This document shows, one piece after another, positions 45,780-54,920 of a stretch of 64,000 nucleotides of DNA. Position 1 is the first letter of the stretch, and each line of letters begins with the position of its first letter. A model generated the notes under the pieces. The model had not been told where the DNA came from and did not search any database. It saw only the letters and a program-made list of their open reading frames with translations. The stretch comes from Candidatus Eiseniibacteriota bacterium. GTDB taxonomy: Bacteria; Eisenbacteria; RBG-16-71-46; CAIMUX01. Made by a program: the position numbers and the translations under genes. The stretch covers positions 1,550,001 to 1,614,000 of the forward strand of contig JACKCR010000002.1 in NCBI GenBank assembly GCA_020633975.1. The letters run 5' to 3'.

Positions 45780-47546
45780 TTAGCGACGGTAGGTGTTCTT
45801 GATCTCACCCCACGACCGCTCGCGCGTCGGAACGACCGGGCACGGGTTCGGATCGCAAGGCAGGTCGTCGGCCTGGTAGCTACCGCCAGCCGCGTTGCAC
45901 TCGTCTGCCGTCAGGACCTGGCAAGAGCCGTCCTCGAAGCAGCAAGCACCCGTCGCCGGAGGCTGCGGACACGGGTTCGGATCACAGACCGTGTCATCGC
46001 CCTGGTAGTCGCCCTGGCAGTCCGCCTGCTTGACGACGGTACAAGAGCCGTCCTCGAAGCAGCACGCACCAACCGGAGGCTGCGGGCACGGGTTCGGATC
46101 ACAGACCGTGCCGTCACCCTGGTAGTCACCCATGGCGGCGTCGCAGTCGACCTCATTGAGGAACTCACACGTGCCTTCAGGGAAGCAGCACGCGCCGGAA
46201 GCCGGAACGCACGGGTTCGGATCGCAGCTCGTCTCCTCACCCTGGAACGCACCGTTCATGTCCTCGCAGTCGTACGGGCTCATGAACTCGCAGACCTCGT
46301 CGAAGCAGCAGGCACCCGGCTTGAGGCACGGATCCGGCGAGCACGGCTCACCGTCACCCAGGTACTCGCTACCAGCGTCGAGGCACTCCTGCTCGGACCG
46401 GATCGAGCACGAACCGGTATCGGAGCAGCAAGCACCCGTCGTCGGAGGCTGCGGGCACGGGTTCGGGTCGCAGACCGTGTCGTCACCCTGGTAGTCGCCC
46501 TGGCAGTCAGCCATGGTCGTCACTTCGCAGGAGCCGTCCGTGAAGCAGCAAGCACCGAAGACCGGAGGCTGCGGGCACGGGTTCGGATCGCAGACCGTGT
46601 CATCACCCTGGTACTCACCACCCGCGAGCGAGCAGTCGTCGAGCGTCAGGATCTCGCAATCACCGAGCTCGAAGCAGCAGGCACCCGTCGCCGGAGGCTG
46701 CGGGCACGGGTTCGGATCGCACAGCGTGTCGTCGCCCTGGTAGTCACCAGCGCACTCGGTCGCGGTCGTCACGGTGCAGGAACCGTCCTCGAAGCAGCAA
46801 GCACCCGTCGTCGGGGGCTGCGGGCACGGATTCGGATCGCAGACCGTGTCGTCACCCTGGTAGGTGCCGCCAGCGAGACCGCAGTCGTCAGCCGTGAGGA
46901 CCTGGCAGGAACCGTCCTCGAAGCAGCAGGCACCCTCACGAGCGCCGGCGGCCGGGCAAGGAAGTGTTCCCGGGTTGCTCGCGAAGCCGAGGCTACCGAG
47001 CCCAGCAATGTCGTCGAGGATCGACGGAACGGAGTCATCTGCAAACTTCGCGCCCTGAGACGGGTTTGGCGCGAGGTCGAAGCTCACACCGTTGCCGTAG
47101 TAGTCGTATCCGGCAAACCAGTAGAGATCGACGAGCTGACTCGTCTGGGGGTTCTGGAACGTGACCGCCGTACCGGAACCGGGTCCCGGCCAGGATCCGT
47201 CCGCCAGCTCGAAGTCACCGCACGGGCCCCAACCGAGCAGGAATATCTGAGAATCGTCGTACTCGACGCCAAACACGACGCCGGACAGACGCGGGCTGGC
47301 TCCTTCGGGAAAGGCTGCCTTCACCCACCAGACGAACTTGTCGAAGAACGGGTAGTTCGTCACCGCGCTCTCACACCCAGCAGGAAGCGGGGCGAATCCG
47401 CAGTAGCTATCAATATCAGTGGTGTACACGACGCTCGGGTCACCGTGAACAATGAGCGTACCACCTTCATTCGGACCGGCCGTCGCAGCGCCTGCGACGG
47501 CGATCAGACAGATGGCACCGGAGAGAAACCCTACGAGTCTCTTCAT
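45780..47546 (-). CDS. Secreted GACCF-repeat protein 1 (nine repeats)
   Basis: The ATG at 47546 has an AGGAGGG ribosome site. The 588-residue product has a signal peptide (FLSGAICLIAVAGAATA), an N-terminal domain of about 170 residues (IVHGDPSVVYTTDIDSYCG ... YDYYGNGVSFDLAPNPSQG), then nine Cys-rich repeats. Each repeat is about 40 residues and follows GACCF-x-DG-x-C ... C-x-GDYQGDD-T-x-CDPNPCPQPP, with six Cys. It ends RSWGEIKNTYRR, a tail shared by all three copies that might be a sorting signal. Repeats 5-7 here are divergent (GACCSDTGSC; GACCFDEVC; GACCFPEGTC). GACCF repeats are frequent in secreted proteins of environmental FCB/Planctomycetes bacteria; no function is established. Oxidised disulfides are likely. 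Confidence 0.85.
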   Translation of the reverse strand: MKRLVGFLSGAICLIAVAGAATAGPNEGGTLIVHGDPSVVYTTDIDSYCGFAPLPAGCESAVTNYPFFDKFVWWVKAAFPEGASPRLSGVVFGVEYDDSQIFLLGWGPCGDFELADGSWPGPGSGTAVTFQNPQTSQLVDLYWFAGYDYYGNGVSFDLAPNPSQGAKFADDSVPSILDDIAGLGSLGFASNPGTLPCPAAGAREGACCFEDGSCQVLTADDCGLAGGTYQGDDTVCDPNPCPQPPTTGACCFEDGSCTVTTATECAGDYQGDDTLCDPNPCPQPPATGACCFELGDCEILTLDDCSLAGGEYQGDDTVCDPNPCPQPPVFGACCFTDGSCEVTTMADCQGDYQGDDTVCDPNPCPQPPTTGACCSDTGSCSIRSEQECLDAGSEYLGDGEPCSPDPCLKPGACCFDEVCEFMSPYDCEDMNGAFQGEETSCDPNPCVPASGACCFPEGTCEFLNEVDCDAAMGDYQGDGTVCDPNPCPQPPVGACCFEDGSCTVVKQADCQGDYQGDDTVCDPNPCPQPPATGACCFEDGSCQVLTADECNAAGGSYQADDLPCDPNPCPVVPTRERSWGEIKNTYRR

Positions 47547-47744
47547 CCGCTAGACCCTCCTATGATGTGCGCCTCTCCCCCTCGGAAAGGCTCTTGGCGT
47601 TATGGTTGCGGCCCCATCTGAAAGGCCCAGCGACGAACGGTACGCGAAACGCACCGAACCCCCGAACCGGGCAACACAGAGAACGCGGCCCTGCAATGGT
47701 ACGACACCCGGGCCCCGCGAGGCACGAAAAGATTCGGACATGGA

Positions 47745-47753
47745 GGGGGGGGG
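47745..47753. repeat. G9 homopolymer upstream of GACCF gene 1
   Basis: A run of nine G on the plus strand (nine C on the coding strand of the minus gene) lies about 200 bp upstream of the start at 47546. An identical run lies at the same distance upstream of gene 2 (50449-50457). Confidence 0.6.
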
Positions 47754-47936
47754 ACCACCATTAGCGACAGTCATGTGGTCGGCAAGAGATGACACGTCAG
47801 TCGCTTGCGGGACCCGACCTAGGTCTGGCCCATTCTTGGGGCCCGCCTTCTTGTGAGACGGGGCCAAGAGCGAGGCTCCGGCCGAGGTGAGCACCGGGCG
47901 ATGATACGGCTCGAGGCGTGGACGGCTCCCAGCTGA

Positions 47937-47985
47937 GAAAAGCGAAGGAGCCTCGACCGTGAGGCCGAGGCTCCTTCTAGCTTTC
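47937..47985 (-). terminator. Terminator-like hairpin (copy 2) after GACCF gene 2
   Basis: GAAAAGC-GAAGGAGCCTCG (from 47937), loop ACCGTGAGGC, CGAGGCTCCTTC-T-AGCTTTC (to 47985). It follows the 3' end of the minus-strand gene at 48024 and matches copies 1 and 3, so it moved with the duplicated block. Confidence 0.8.
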
Positions 47986-48023
47986 GGAGAAGGTAGAACC
48001 TCCTCCCGAACGCCTACCTGCGT

Positions 48024-50250
48024 TTAGCGACGGTAGGTGTTCTTGATCTCACCCCACGACCGCTCGTGCGTCGGAACGACCGGGCACGGGTTCGGTTCGC
48101 AAGGCAGGTCGTCGGCCTGGTAGCTACCACCAGCCGCGTCGCACTCGTCAGCAGTCAGAACCTGGCAGCTGCCATCGTCGAAGCAGCAGGCACCCGTCGC
48201 CGGAGGCTGCGGGCACGGGTTCGGATCGCAGACAGAGTCGTCGCCCTGGTAGGCACCGCCGCAGTCGGCTTCGGTCGTGACCGTGCACGAACCGTCCTCG
48301 AAGCAGCAGGCACCCGTCGCCGGGGGCTGCGGGCACGGGTTCGGATCACAGACCGTGTCGTCGCCCTGGTAGTCACCAGCGCAGTCCGCCATGGTCGAGA
48401 TCGTGCACGAACCGTCCTCGAAGCAGCAGGCACCCGTCGCCGGAGGCTGCGGGCACGGGTTCGGATCACAGACCGTGTCGTCACCCTGGTAGTCGCCAGC
48501 GCAGTCGGCCATGGTCGTCACCGTGCACGAACCGTCCTCGAAGCAGCAGGCACCCGTCGCCGGGGGCTGCGGACACGGATTCGGATCGCAGACAGTGTCG
48601 TCGCCCTGGTAGTCACCCTGGCAGTCGCCCATCGTCGTGACTTCGCAACGGCCGTCCTCGAAGCAGCACGCGCCGAAGACCGGAGGCTGCGGGCACGGGT
48701 TCGGGTCGCAGACCGTGTCGTCGCCCTGGTAGTCACCAGCGCAGTCAGCCATGGTCACGACCGTGCAGGAGCCATCCTCGAAGCAGCAGGCACCGGTCGG
48801 CTGCGGGCACGGGTTCGGATCGCAGAGCGTGTTGTCGCCCTGGTAATCACCAGCGCACTCGGTCGCGGTCGTCACGGTGCAGGAACCGTCCTCGAAGCAG
48901 CAAGCACCCGTCGTCGGGGGCTGCGGGCACGGGTTCGGATCGCAGAGCGTGTTGTCGCCCTGGTAATCACCGCCGGCAGTCAGCCATGGTCGTCACTTCG
49001 CAGGAGCCGTCCGTGAAGCAGCAGGCACCCGGCTTCGGGCACGGATCCGGGTCGCAGACCGTGTCGTCACCCTGGTAGTCGCCCTGGCAGTCAGCCATGG
49101 TCGTCACTTCGCAGGAACCGTCCGTGAAGCAGCAGGCACCGAAGACCGGGGGCTGCGGGCACGGGTTCGGATCGCACACGGTGTCGTCACCCTGGTAGTC
49201 ACCAGCGCAGTCGGCCATGGTCGTGACTTCGCAGCGTCCGTCCGTGAAGCAGCAAGCACCGGTCGCCGGAGGCTGCGGGCACGGGTTCGGATCGCACACG
49301 GTGTCATCACCCTGGTAGTCGCCCTGGCAGTCAGCCATGGTGAGAACCTGGCAGGAACCGTCTGCGAAGCAGCAAGCACCCGTCGCCGGAGGCTGCGGGC
49401 ACGGATTCGGATCGCAGACCGTGTCGTCACCGAAGTAGGTGCCGCCAGCGAGACCGCAGTCGTCAGCCGTGAGGACCTGGCAGGAGCCGTCCTCGAAGCA
49501 GCAAGCACCCGTCGCCGGGGGCTGCGGGCACGGATTCGGATCGCAGACCGTGTCGTCACCCTGGTAGGTGCCGCCAGCGAGACCGCAGTCGTCAGCCGTG
49601 AGGACCTGGCAGGAACCGTCCTCGAAGCAGCAGGCACCCTCACGAGCGCCGGCGGCCGGGCAAGGAAGTGTTCCCGGGTTGCTCGCGAAGCCGAGGCTAC
49701 CGAGCCCAGCAATGTCGTCGAGGATCGACGGAACGGAGTCATCTGCAAACTTCGCGCCCTGAGACGGGTTTGGCGCGAGGTCGAAGCTCACACCGTTGCC
49801 GTAGTAGTCGTATCCGGCAAACCAGTAGAGATCGACGAGCTGACTCGTCTGGGGGTTCTGGAACGTGACCGCCGTACCGGAACCGGGTCCCGGCCAGGAT
49901 CCGTCCGCCAGCTCGAAGTCACCGCACGGGCCCCAACCGAGCAGGAATATCTGAGAATCGTCGTACTCGACGCCAAACACGACGCCGGACAGACGCGGGC
50001 TGGCTCCTTCGGGAAAGGCTGCCTTCACCCACCAGACGAACTTGTCGAAGAACGGGTAGTTCGTCACCGCGCTCTCACACCCAGCAGGAAGCGGGGCGAA
50101 TCCGCAGTAGCTATCAATATCAGTGGTGTACACGACGCTCGGGTCACCGTGAACAATGAGCGTACCACCTTCATTCGGACCGGCCGTCGCAGCGCCTGCG
50201 ACGGCGATCAGACAGATGGCACCGGAGAGAAACCCTACGAGTCTCTTCAT
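48024..50250 (-). pseudogene. Secreted GACCF-repeat protein 2, split by a frameshift (13 repeats)
   Basis: The 5' part (50250 to 48967) encodes signal peptide, the same N-terminal domain and the first six repeats, then runs into a stop (DCRR-stop). The 3' part continues in another frame from about 48966 to 48024 with the remaining repeats and the SWGEIKNTYRR tail. Deleting one C in TGCCGGCGG near 48971-48975 restores DCGGDYQGD and an intact product of about 741 residues. The gene is therefore a recent pseudogene, a phase-variable allele, or an assembly error in a near-identical repeat array. Its 5' half and upstream region copy gene 1; its 3' part copies gene 3. Confidence 0.75.
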
Positions 50251-50448
50251 CCGCTAGACCCTCCTATGATGTGCGCCTCTCCCCCTCGGAAAGGCTCTTG
50301 GCGTTATGGTTGCGGCCCCATCTGAAAGGCCCAGCGACGAACGGTACGCGAAACGCACCGAACCCCCGAACCGGGCAACACAGAGAACGCGGCCCTGCAA
50401 TGGTACGACACCCGGGCCCCGCGAGGCACGAAAAGATTCGGACATGGA

Positions 50449-50457
50449 GGGGGGGGG
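50449..50457. repeat. G9 homopolymer upstream of GACCF gene 2
   Basis: Same nine-G run and flanks as at 47745-47753, offset 2704 bp, about 200 bp before the start at 50250. Confidence 0.6.
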
Positions 50458-50640
50458 ACCACCATTAGCGACAGTCATGTGGTCGGCAAGAGATGACACG
50501 TCAGTCGCTTGCGGGACCCGACCTAGGTCTGGCCCATTCTTGGGGCCCGCCTTCTTGTGAGACGGGGCCAAGAGCGAGGCTCCGGCCGAGGTGAGCACCG
50601 GGCGATGATACGGCTCGAGGCGTGGACGGCTCCCAGCTGA

Positions 50641-50689
50641 GAAAAGCGAAGGAGCCTCGACCGTGAGGCCGAGGCTCCTTCTAGCTTTC
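50641..50689 (-). terminator. Terminator-like hairpin (copy 3) after GACCF gene 3
   Basis: Identical to copy 2 at an offset of 2704 bp. It lies 39 bp after the stop of the gene at 50728. Confidence 0.8.
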
Positions 50690-50727
50690 GGAGAAGGTAG
50701 AACCTCCTCCCGAACGCCTACCTGCGT

Positions 50728-52962
50728 TTAGCGACGGTAGGTGTTCTTGATCTCACCCCACGACCGCTCGTGCGTCGGAACGACCGGGCACGGGTTCGGT
50801 TCGCAAGGCAGGTCGTCGGCCTGGTAGCTACCACCAGCCGCGTCGCACTCGTCAGCAGTCAGAACCTGGCAGCTGCCATCGTCGAAGCAGCAGGCACCCG
50901 TCGCCGGAGGCTGCGGGCACGGGTTCGGATCGCAGACAGAGTCGTCGCCCTGGTAGGCACCGCCGCAGTCGGCTTCGGTCGTGACCGTGCACGAACCGTC
51001 CTCGAAGCAGCAGGCACCCGTCGCCGGGGGCTGCGGGCACGGGTTCGGATCACAGACCGTGTCGTCGCCCTGGTAGTCACCAGCGCAGTCCGCCATGGTC
51101 GAGATCGTGCACGAACCGTCCTCGAAGCAGCAGGCACCCGTCGCCGGAGGCTGCGGGCACGGGTTCGGATCACAGACCGTGTCGTCACCCTGGTAGTCGC
51201 CAGCGCAGTCGGCCATGGTCGTCACCGTGCACGAACCGTCCTCGAAGCAGCAGGCACCCGTCGCCGGGGGCTGCGGACACGGATTCGGATCGCAGACAGT
51301 GTCGTCGCCCTGGTAGTCACCCTGGCAGTCGCCCATCGTCGTGACTTCGCAACGGCCGTCCTCGAAGCAGCACGCGCCGAAGACCGGAGGCTGCGGGCAC
51401 GGGTTCGGGTCGCAGACCGTGTCGTCGCCCTGGTAGTCACCAGCGCAGTCCGCCATGGTCGTCACCGTGCAAGAGCCGTCCTCGAAGCAGCAGGCACCGG
51501 TCGCCGGAGGCTGCGGGCACGGGTTCGGATCGCACAGCGTGTCGTCGCCCTGGTAGTCACCAGCGCAGTCCGCCATGGTCGTCACGGTGCACGAACCGTC
51601 CTCGAAGCAGCAGGCACCCGTCGCCGGAGGCTGCGGGCACGGGTTCGGATCGCAGACCGTGTCGTCGCCCTGGTAGTCACCCTGGCAGTCAGCCATGGTG
51701 AGGACTTCGCACCGGCCGTCCTCGAAGCAGCAAGCACCCGTCGCCGGGGGCTGCGGGCACGGATTCGGATCGCAGACCGTGTCGTCGCCCTGATAGTCGC
51801 CCTGGCAGTCAGCCATGGTCACGACCGTACAGGAGCCATCCTCGAAGCAGCAGGCACCGGTCGGCTGCGGGCACGGGTTCGGATCGCACACGGTGTCGTC
51901 ACCCTGGTAGTCACCCTGGCAGTCAGCCATGGTCGTGACTTCGCAGGAACCGTCCGTGAAGCAGCAGGCGCCGGTCGCCGGAGGCTGCGGGCACGGGTTC
52001 GGATCGCACACGGTGTCATCACCCTGATAGTCGCCCTGGCAGTCAGCCATGGTGAGAACCTGGCAGGAACCGTCCGCGAAGCAGCAAGCACCCGTCGCCG
52101 GAGGCTGCGGGCACGGATTCGGATCACAGAGCGTGTCGTCGCCCTGGTAGTTACCACTGGCGAGACCACAGTCGTCAGCCGTGAGGACCTGGCAGGAGCC
52201 GTCCTCGAAGCAGCAGGCACCCGTCGCCGGGGGCTGCGGGCACGGATTCGGATCGCAGACCGTGTCGTCACCCTGGTAGGTGCCGCCAGCGAGACCGCAG
52301 TCGTCAGCCGTGAGGACCTGGCAGGAACCGTCCTCGAAGCAGCAAGCACCCTCACGAGCGCCGGCGGCCGGGCAAGGAAGTGTTCCCGGGTTGCTCGCGA
52401 AGCCGAGGCTACCGAGCCCAGCAATGTCGTCGAGGATCGACGGAACGGAGTCATCTGCAAACTTCGCGCCCTGAGACGGGTTTGGCGCGAGGTCGAAGCT
52501 CACACCGTTGCCGTAGTAGTCGTATCCGGCAAACCAGTAGAGATCGACGAGCTGACTCGTCTGGGGGTTCTGGAACGTGACCGCCGTACCGGAACCGGGT
52601 CCCGGCCAGGATCCGTCCGCCAGCTCGAAGTCACCGCACGGGCCCCAACCGAGCAGGAATATCTGAGAATCGTCGTACTCGACGCCAAACACGACGCCGG
52701 ACAGACGCGGGCTGGCTCCTTCGGGAAAGGCTGCCTTCACCCACCAGACGAACTTGTCGAAGAACGGGTAGTTCGTCACCGCGCTCTCACACCCAGCAGG
52801 AAGCGGGGCGAATCCGCAGTAGCTATCAATATCAGTGGTGTACACGACGCTCGGGTCACCGTGAACAATGAGCGTACCACCGGCATTTGGACCGGCGGAC
52901 GCCACGTTCGCAGCGAGACCGAGACACATTACACCGGAGAGAAACCCTAGGAGTTTCTTCAT
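50728..52962 (-). CDS. Secreted GACCF-repeat protein 3 (thirteen repeats)
   Basis: The 744-residue product has signal peptide FLSGVMCLGLAANVASA (different from copies 1 and 2), then the same N-terminal domain with coding DNA that appears identical across the three genes, thirteen GACCF repeats of about 40 residues and the SWGEIKNTYRR tail. The repeats differ mainly at the segment after DGxC (QVLTADDC, EVTTMADC, TVTTMADC, TISTMADC), while GDYQGDDTVCDPNPCPQPP is almost invariant, pointing to homogenisation by recombination. An upstream promoter-like pair (53140-53169) and a long leader precede it. The antisense strand stays open over the repeats but is not coding. Confidence 0.87.
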   Translation of the reverse strand: MKKLLGFLSGVMCLGLAANVASAGPNAGGTLIVHGDPSVVYTTDIDSYCGFAPLPAGCESAVTNYPFFDKFVWWVKAAFPEGASPRLSGVVFGVEYDDSQIFLLGWGPCGDFELADGSWPGPGSGTAVTFQNPQTSQLVDLYWFAGYDYYGNGVSFDLAPNPSQGAKFADDSVPSILDDIAGLGSLGFASNPGTLPCPAAGAREGACCFEDGSCQVLTADDCGLAGGTYQGDDTVCDPNPCPQPPATGACCFEDGSCQVLTADDCGLASGNYQGDDTLCDPNPCPQPPATGACCFADGSCQVLTMADCQGDYQGDDTVCDPNPCPQPPATGACCFTDGSCEVTTMADCQGDYQGDDTVCDPNPCPQPTGACCFEDGSCTVVTMADCQGDYQGDDTVCDPNPCPQPPATGACCFEDGRCEVLTMADCQGDYQGDDTVCDPNPCPQPPATGACCFEDGSCTVTTMADCAGDYQGDDTLCDPNPCPQPPATGACCFEDGSCTVTTMADCAGDYQGDDTVCDPNPCPQPPVFGACCFEDGRCEVTTMGDCQGDYQGDDTVCDPNPCPQPPATGACCFEDGSCTVTTMADCAGDYQGDDTVCDPNPCPQPPATGACCFEDGSCTISTMADCAGDYQGDDTVCDPNPCPQPPATGACCFEDGSCTVTTEADCGGAYQGDDSVCDPNPCPQPPATGACCFDDGSCQVLTADECDAAGGSYQADDLPCEPNPCPVVPTHERSWGEIKNTYRR

Positions 52963-53139
52963 CCGATCGACCCTCCATCTTCAATTGCGCACGACCCGTC
53001 GCCTCCGGGGAGGAGGACGACGGGAGCTGAGCCCTGGTTGTCATTCATGCACAGCCTACGGATCATCGAGAAGCGACGCGGGAAGCGATCCCCCCGGGAA
53101 ACAGATCCCAATGTCCAGCCCCTAGGCCAGGCGCTTGAG

Positions 53140-53169
53140 AGTGTACTCCAGGCCGCGGGACCCCAACAA
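53140..53169 (-). promoter_or_regulatory. Candidate promoter for GACCF gene 3
   Basis: On the minus strand TTGTTG (53169-53164), 18-bp spacer, TACACT (53145-53140). Transcription would start near 53133, leaving a leader of about 170 nt before the ATG at 52962. Confidence 0.45.
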
Positions 53170-53478
53170 GGTCTAAATACCTGCGGGATGGTGAAATACG
53201 GTCCGGCGTAGCCCATTGATTCTGGCCCACTTAGAAAGTTTTTTTAGAGTTGCGTTGGTCCTATGAGGGTGGGCGAACACCCCTTACCGACCGTATTCCA
53301 GGCAGTTGGACACGCCCGGTTGGACACTCGTGCCCAGGTACGCCGCCCGTACGAGGCCCTTGGGCCTCTACTGGACGCACGCGCTGGGGGGCGACAAGCG
53401 GGTCCGGACGGGGCATCCGACGGGGCGGCCAGTCGCCACTGGGGGGATCCATCCGTGCCGACGGATCGGACTGTCCGG
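53170..53478. other. Intergenic region between GACCF gene 3 and the TPR-like gene
   Basis: Contains a T7 run with an AT-rich patch (53232-53250) but no matching hairpin, and GC-rich sequence beyond it. No gene or RNA is supported. Confidence 0.4.
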
Positions 53479-54684
53479 TCAGTACTGGAGCAGGATCTGG
53501 CGGTAGGTCTCCGCGTTCGCCTCGTCGTAGTCGAGGAGATGCATGGCAAGCGCGCGGATCCGTTCCCGCTCCTGCTCGACCGGGGGGCGGTCGAGCAACA
53601 GCCCGAGGAGACGGCGCCCGGCTTGCACCGGAAAGTTCGGCTCGCGACCCGATTGCAGGCTGACATGGAGACGGTACTGGATCAGTCCTTCGAGCAGCTC
53701 CGCCGCCTCTCCTTCCCTCCCGAGCAGCGACGCGGCCTGAGCCGCGGGCACGAGCACCTCTTCGGAGATCGTCCCGCTTCGGACCCAACCTTCGAGATGC
53801 TCCCAGGCTTCTGCAGGGCGACCAGCGTCTAGCAGCGTCCACGCGAGGAGCGCATCTGCGCCTTCGTTGTTCTCGGCCAGCGAGTTCACCAAGTCTGCCG
53901 CCGCATGCACCGCATCTTCGTGTCTGCCCAGCTCGCGGAGTGCGTCGACGCGAGTCCATCGCGTCGCGACATCAGGAGTGTCTATGCCATCCAGTACAGC
54001 CAGCGCATCGGCGGCTCGTCGATCCATCAGGAACGTCCGCGCGCGTTCCAGTTCCACTTCCGGAGGCAACCCGTCTGGCTCGAGCTGCTCGTAGTAGCGC
54101 AACGCCGTCTTCGGCGCACCTTGCAGGGAGGCGATGTAGCCACGACGGAACGGTTCCGGCTGCTTGCGGAACAGCTCCGCGAGTTCCGGGGACAAGGTCT
54201 CCATGTACAGCTCGAACGTGCTCCCGAAGTCGGGCCCGAAGATCTCGTCCTCGGTTGGTTCGTCTACCAACGTGGGGGCGGATTCCCGGTCCAAGCGCTC
54301 CGGCATGAGGTCCTTCGGCAGCTCCGACGCATCCGTCGGGGCGCCCGATCGAGGCTGCGAGGTCAGACGACGATGTGTCTCCTCGAGCACCTGCCGATCG
54401 ATCTCCTCTCCAGCCAGATCCAGTGCCGTCTCGATCCGGTCGCGAGCCGCACCGATCTCGCCGGCTCTCTCTAATGCCGCAGCCTCTCGGACGCGCTCCT
54501 CGACCATCCCCTTCCGCGCTTCGAGCTCACCCTGAGCCGCGGCCTGCTGCAAAGGGCCGGGGAGTTTGCTCCCCTGCCGGACCAGCTCCAGGAACGCCTT
54601 CCGGGCATCGTAGAGTTTTCCCGCGCCCAGGAGTTCCTGAGCCTTCTTCAACTTCTTCTCGGGATTCGATCCGAACCAGCCCAT
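53479..54684 (-). CDS. TPR-like helical-repeat protein
   Basis: The 401-residue product starts at ATG 54684 (GTGAGGAACG upstream) with MGWFGSNPEKKLKKAQELLGAG. No signal peptide is seen. The first 110 residues (KAQELLGAGKLYDARKAFLELV; AAALERAGEIGAARDRIETALDLAG) and the region 170-400 are alpha-helical repeats with TPR-like spacing (GLPPEVELERARTFLMDRRAADALAVLDG; LGRHEDAVHAAADLV). A low-complexity acidic linker lies near 120-150. TPR proteins scaffold complexes; no partner is evident. It is divergent from the efflux operon with its own upstream region. Confidence 0.75.
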   Translation of the reverse strand: MGWFGSNPEKKLKKAQELLGAGKLYDARKAFLELVRQGSKLPGPLQQAAAQGELEARKGMVEERVREAAALERAGEIGAARDRIETALDLAGEEIDRQVLEETHRRLTSQPRSGAPTDASELPKDLMPERLDRESAPTLVDEPTEDEIFGPDFGSTFELYMETLSPELAELFRKQPEPFRRGYIASLQGAPKTALRYYEQLEPDGLPPEVELERARTFLMDRRAADALAVLDGIDTPDVATRWTRVDALRELGRHEDAVHAAADLVNSLAENNEGADALLAWTLLDAGRPAEAWEHLEGWVRSGTISEEVLVPAAQAASLLGREGEAAELLEGLIQYRLHVSLQSGREPNFPVQAGRRLLGLLLDRPPVEQERERIRALAMHLLDYDEANAETYRQILLQY

Positions 54685-54846
54685 CGTTCCTCACCCCGCA
54701 CTCTGAGAATGGAGAACCTCGCCAACTAGACCCACCAGTGATAGTTACACGAATCCACGTCCAGTAGGAGATGAAGTCGCCAACTGCCCAGCCGCCAATG
54801 AGATCGTGAAGACCCGTCGCGGGTTGCAGTGTTTCTCCCTTGGACA

Positions 54847-54870
54847 TTTATTGAGTGACTATTCAGTAAA
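54847..54870 (+). promoter_or_regulatory. Palindromic operator upstream of the tetR-type gene
   Basis: TTTATTGA (54847-54854), 8-nt centre, TCAGTAAA (54863-54870): arms match at 7 of 8 positions. It is the only AT-rich palindrome in the region and lies 50 bp before the TetR start, where a self-regulating TetR operator is expected. A TAGACT -10-like hexamer follows at 54877-54882. Confidence 0.75.
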
Positions 54871-54920
54871 CTCGTGTAGACTCCGCTTCATCGATCCGAA
54901 AGTAGAGGTATGGAGGACGC

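Larger units (their letters stand above)
46811..48747. repeat. Duplicated block, left copy
   Basis: About 1.9 kb from the start half of gene 1, through its upstream region, terminator copy 2 and the 3' part of gene 2 recurs at 49515-51451 with a constant 2704-bp offset and almost no differences seen by eye. Boundaries fall inside GACCF repeats, as expected for unequal crossing-over. Confidence 0.8.
49515..51451. repeat. Duplicated block, right copy
   Basis: Right copy of the block at 46811-48747; it carries the 5' half of gene 2, the intergenic region with the G9 run, terminator copy 3 and the 3' part of gene 3. Confidence 0.8.

Noticed and set aside
47570-47700. Cyclic-di-GMP riboswitch before GACCF genes
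   Set aside because: The leader has some GGGCC and GCAACC words but not the paired consensus of GEMM-type aptamers.
50770-52950. 726-codon open frame antisense to GACCF gene 3
   Set aside because: The 120-bp repeat period keeps all frames open; the translation is an Arg/Val/Ala repeat without a signal peptide or ribosome site.
45780-52962. CRISPR-like appearance of the 120-bp repeats
   Set aside because: Units are contiguous coding repeats with no unique spacers and no cas genes.
53232-53250. Intrinsic terminator at the T7 run
   Set aside because: No stable hairpin precedes the T run on either strand.
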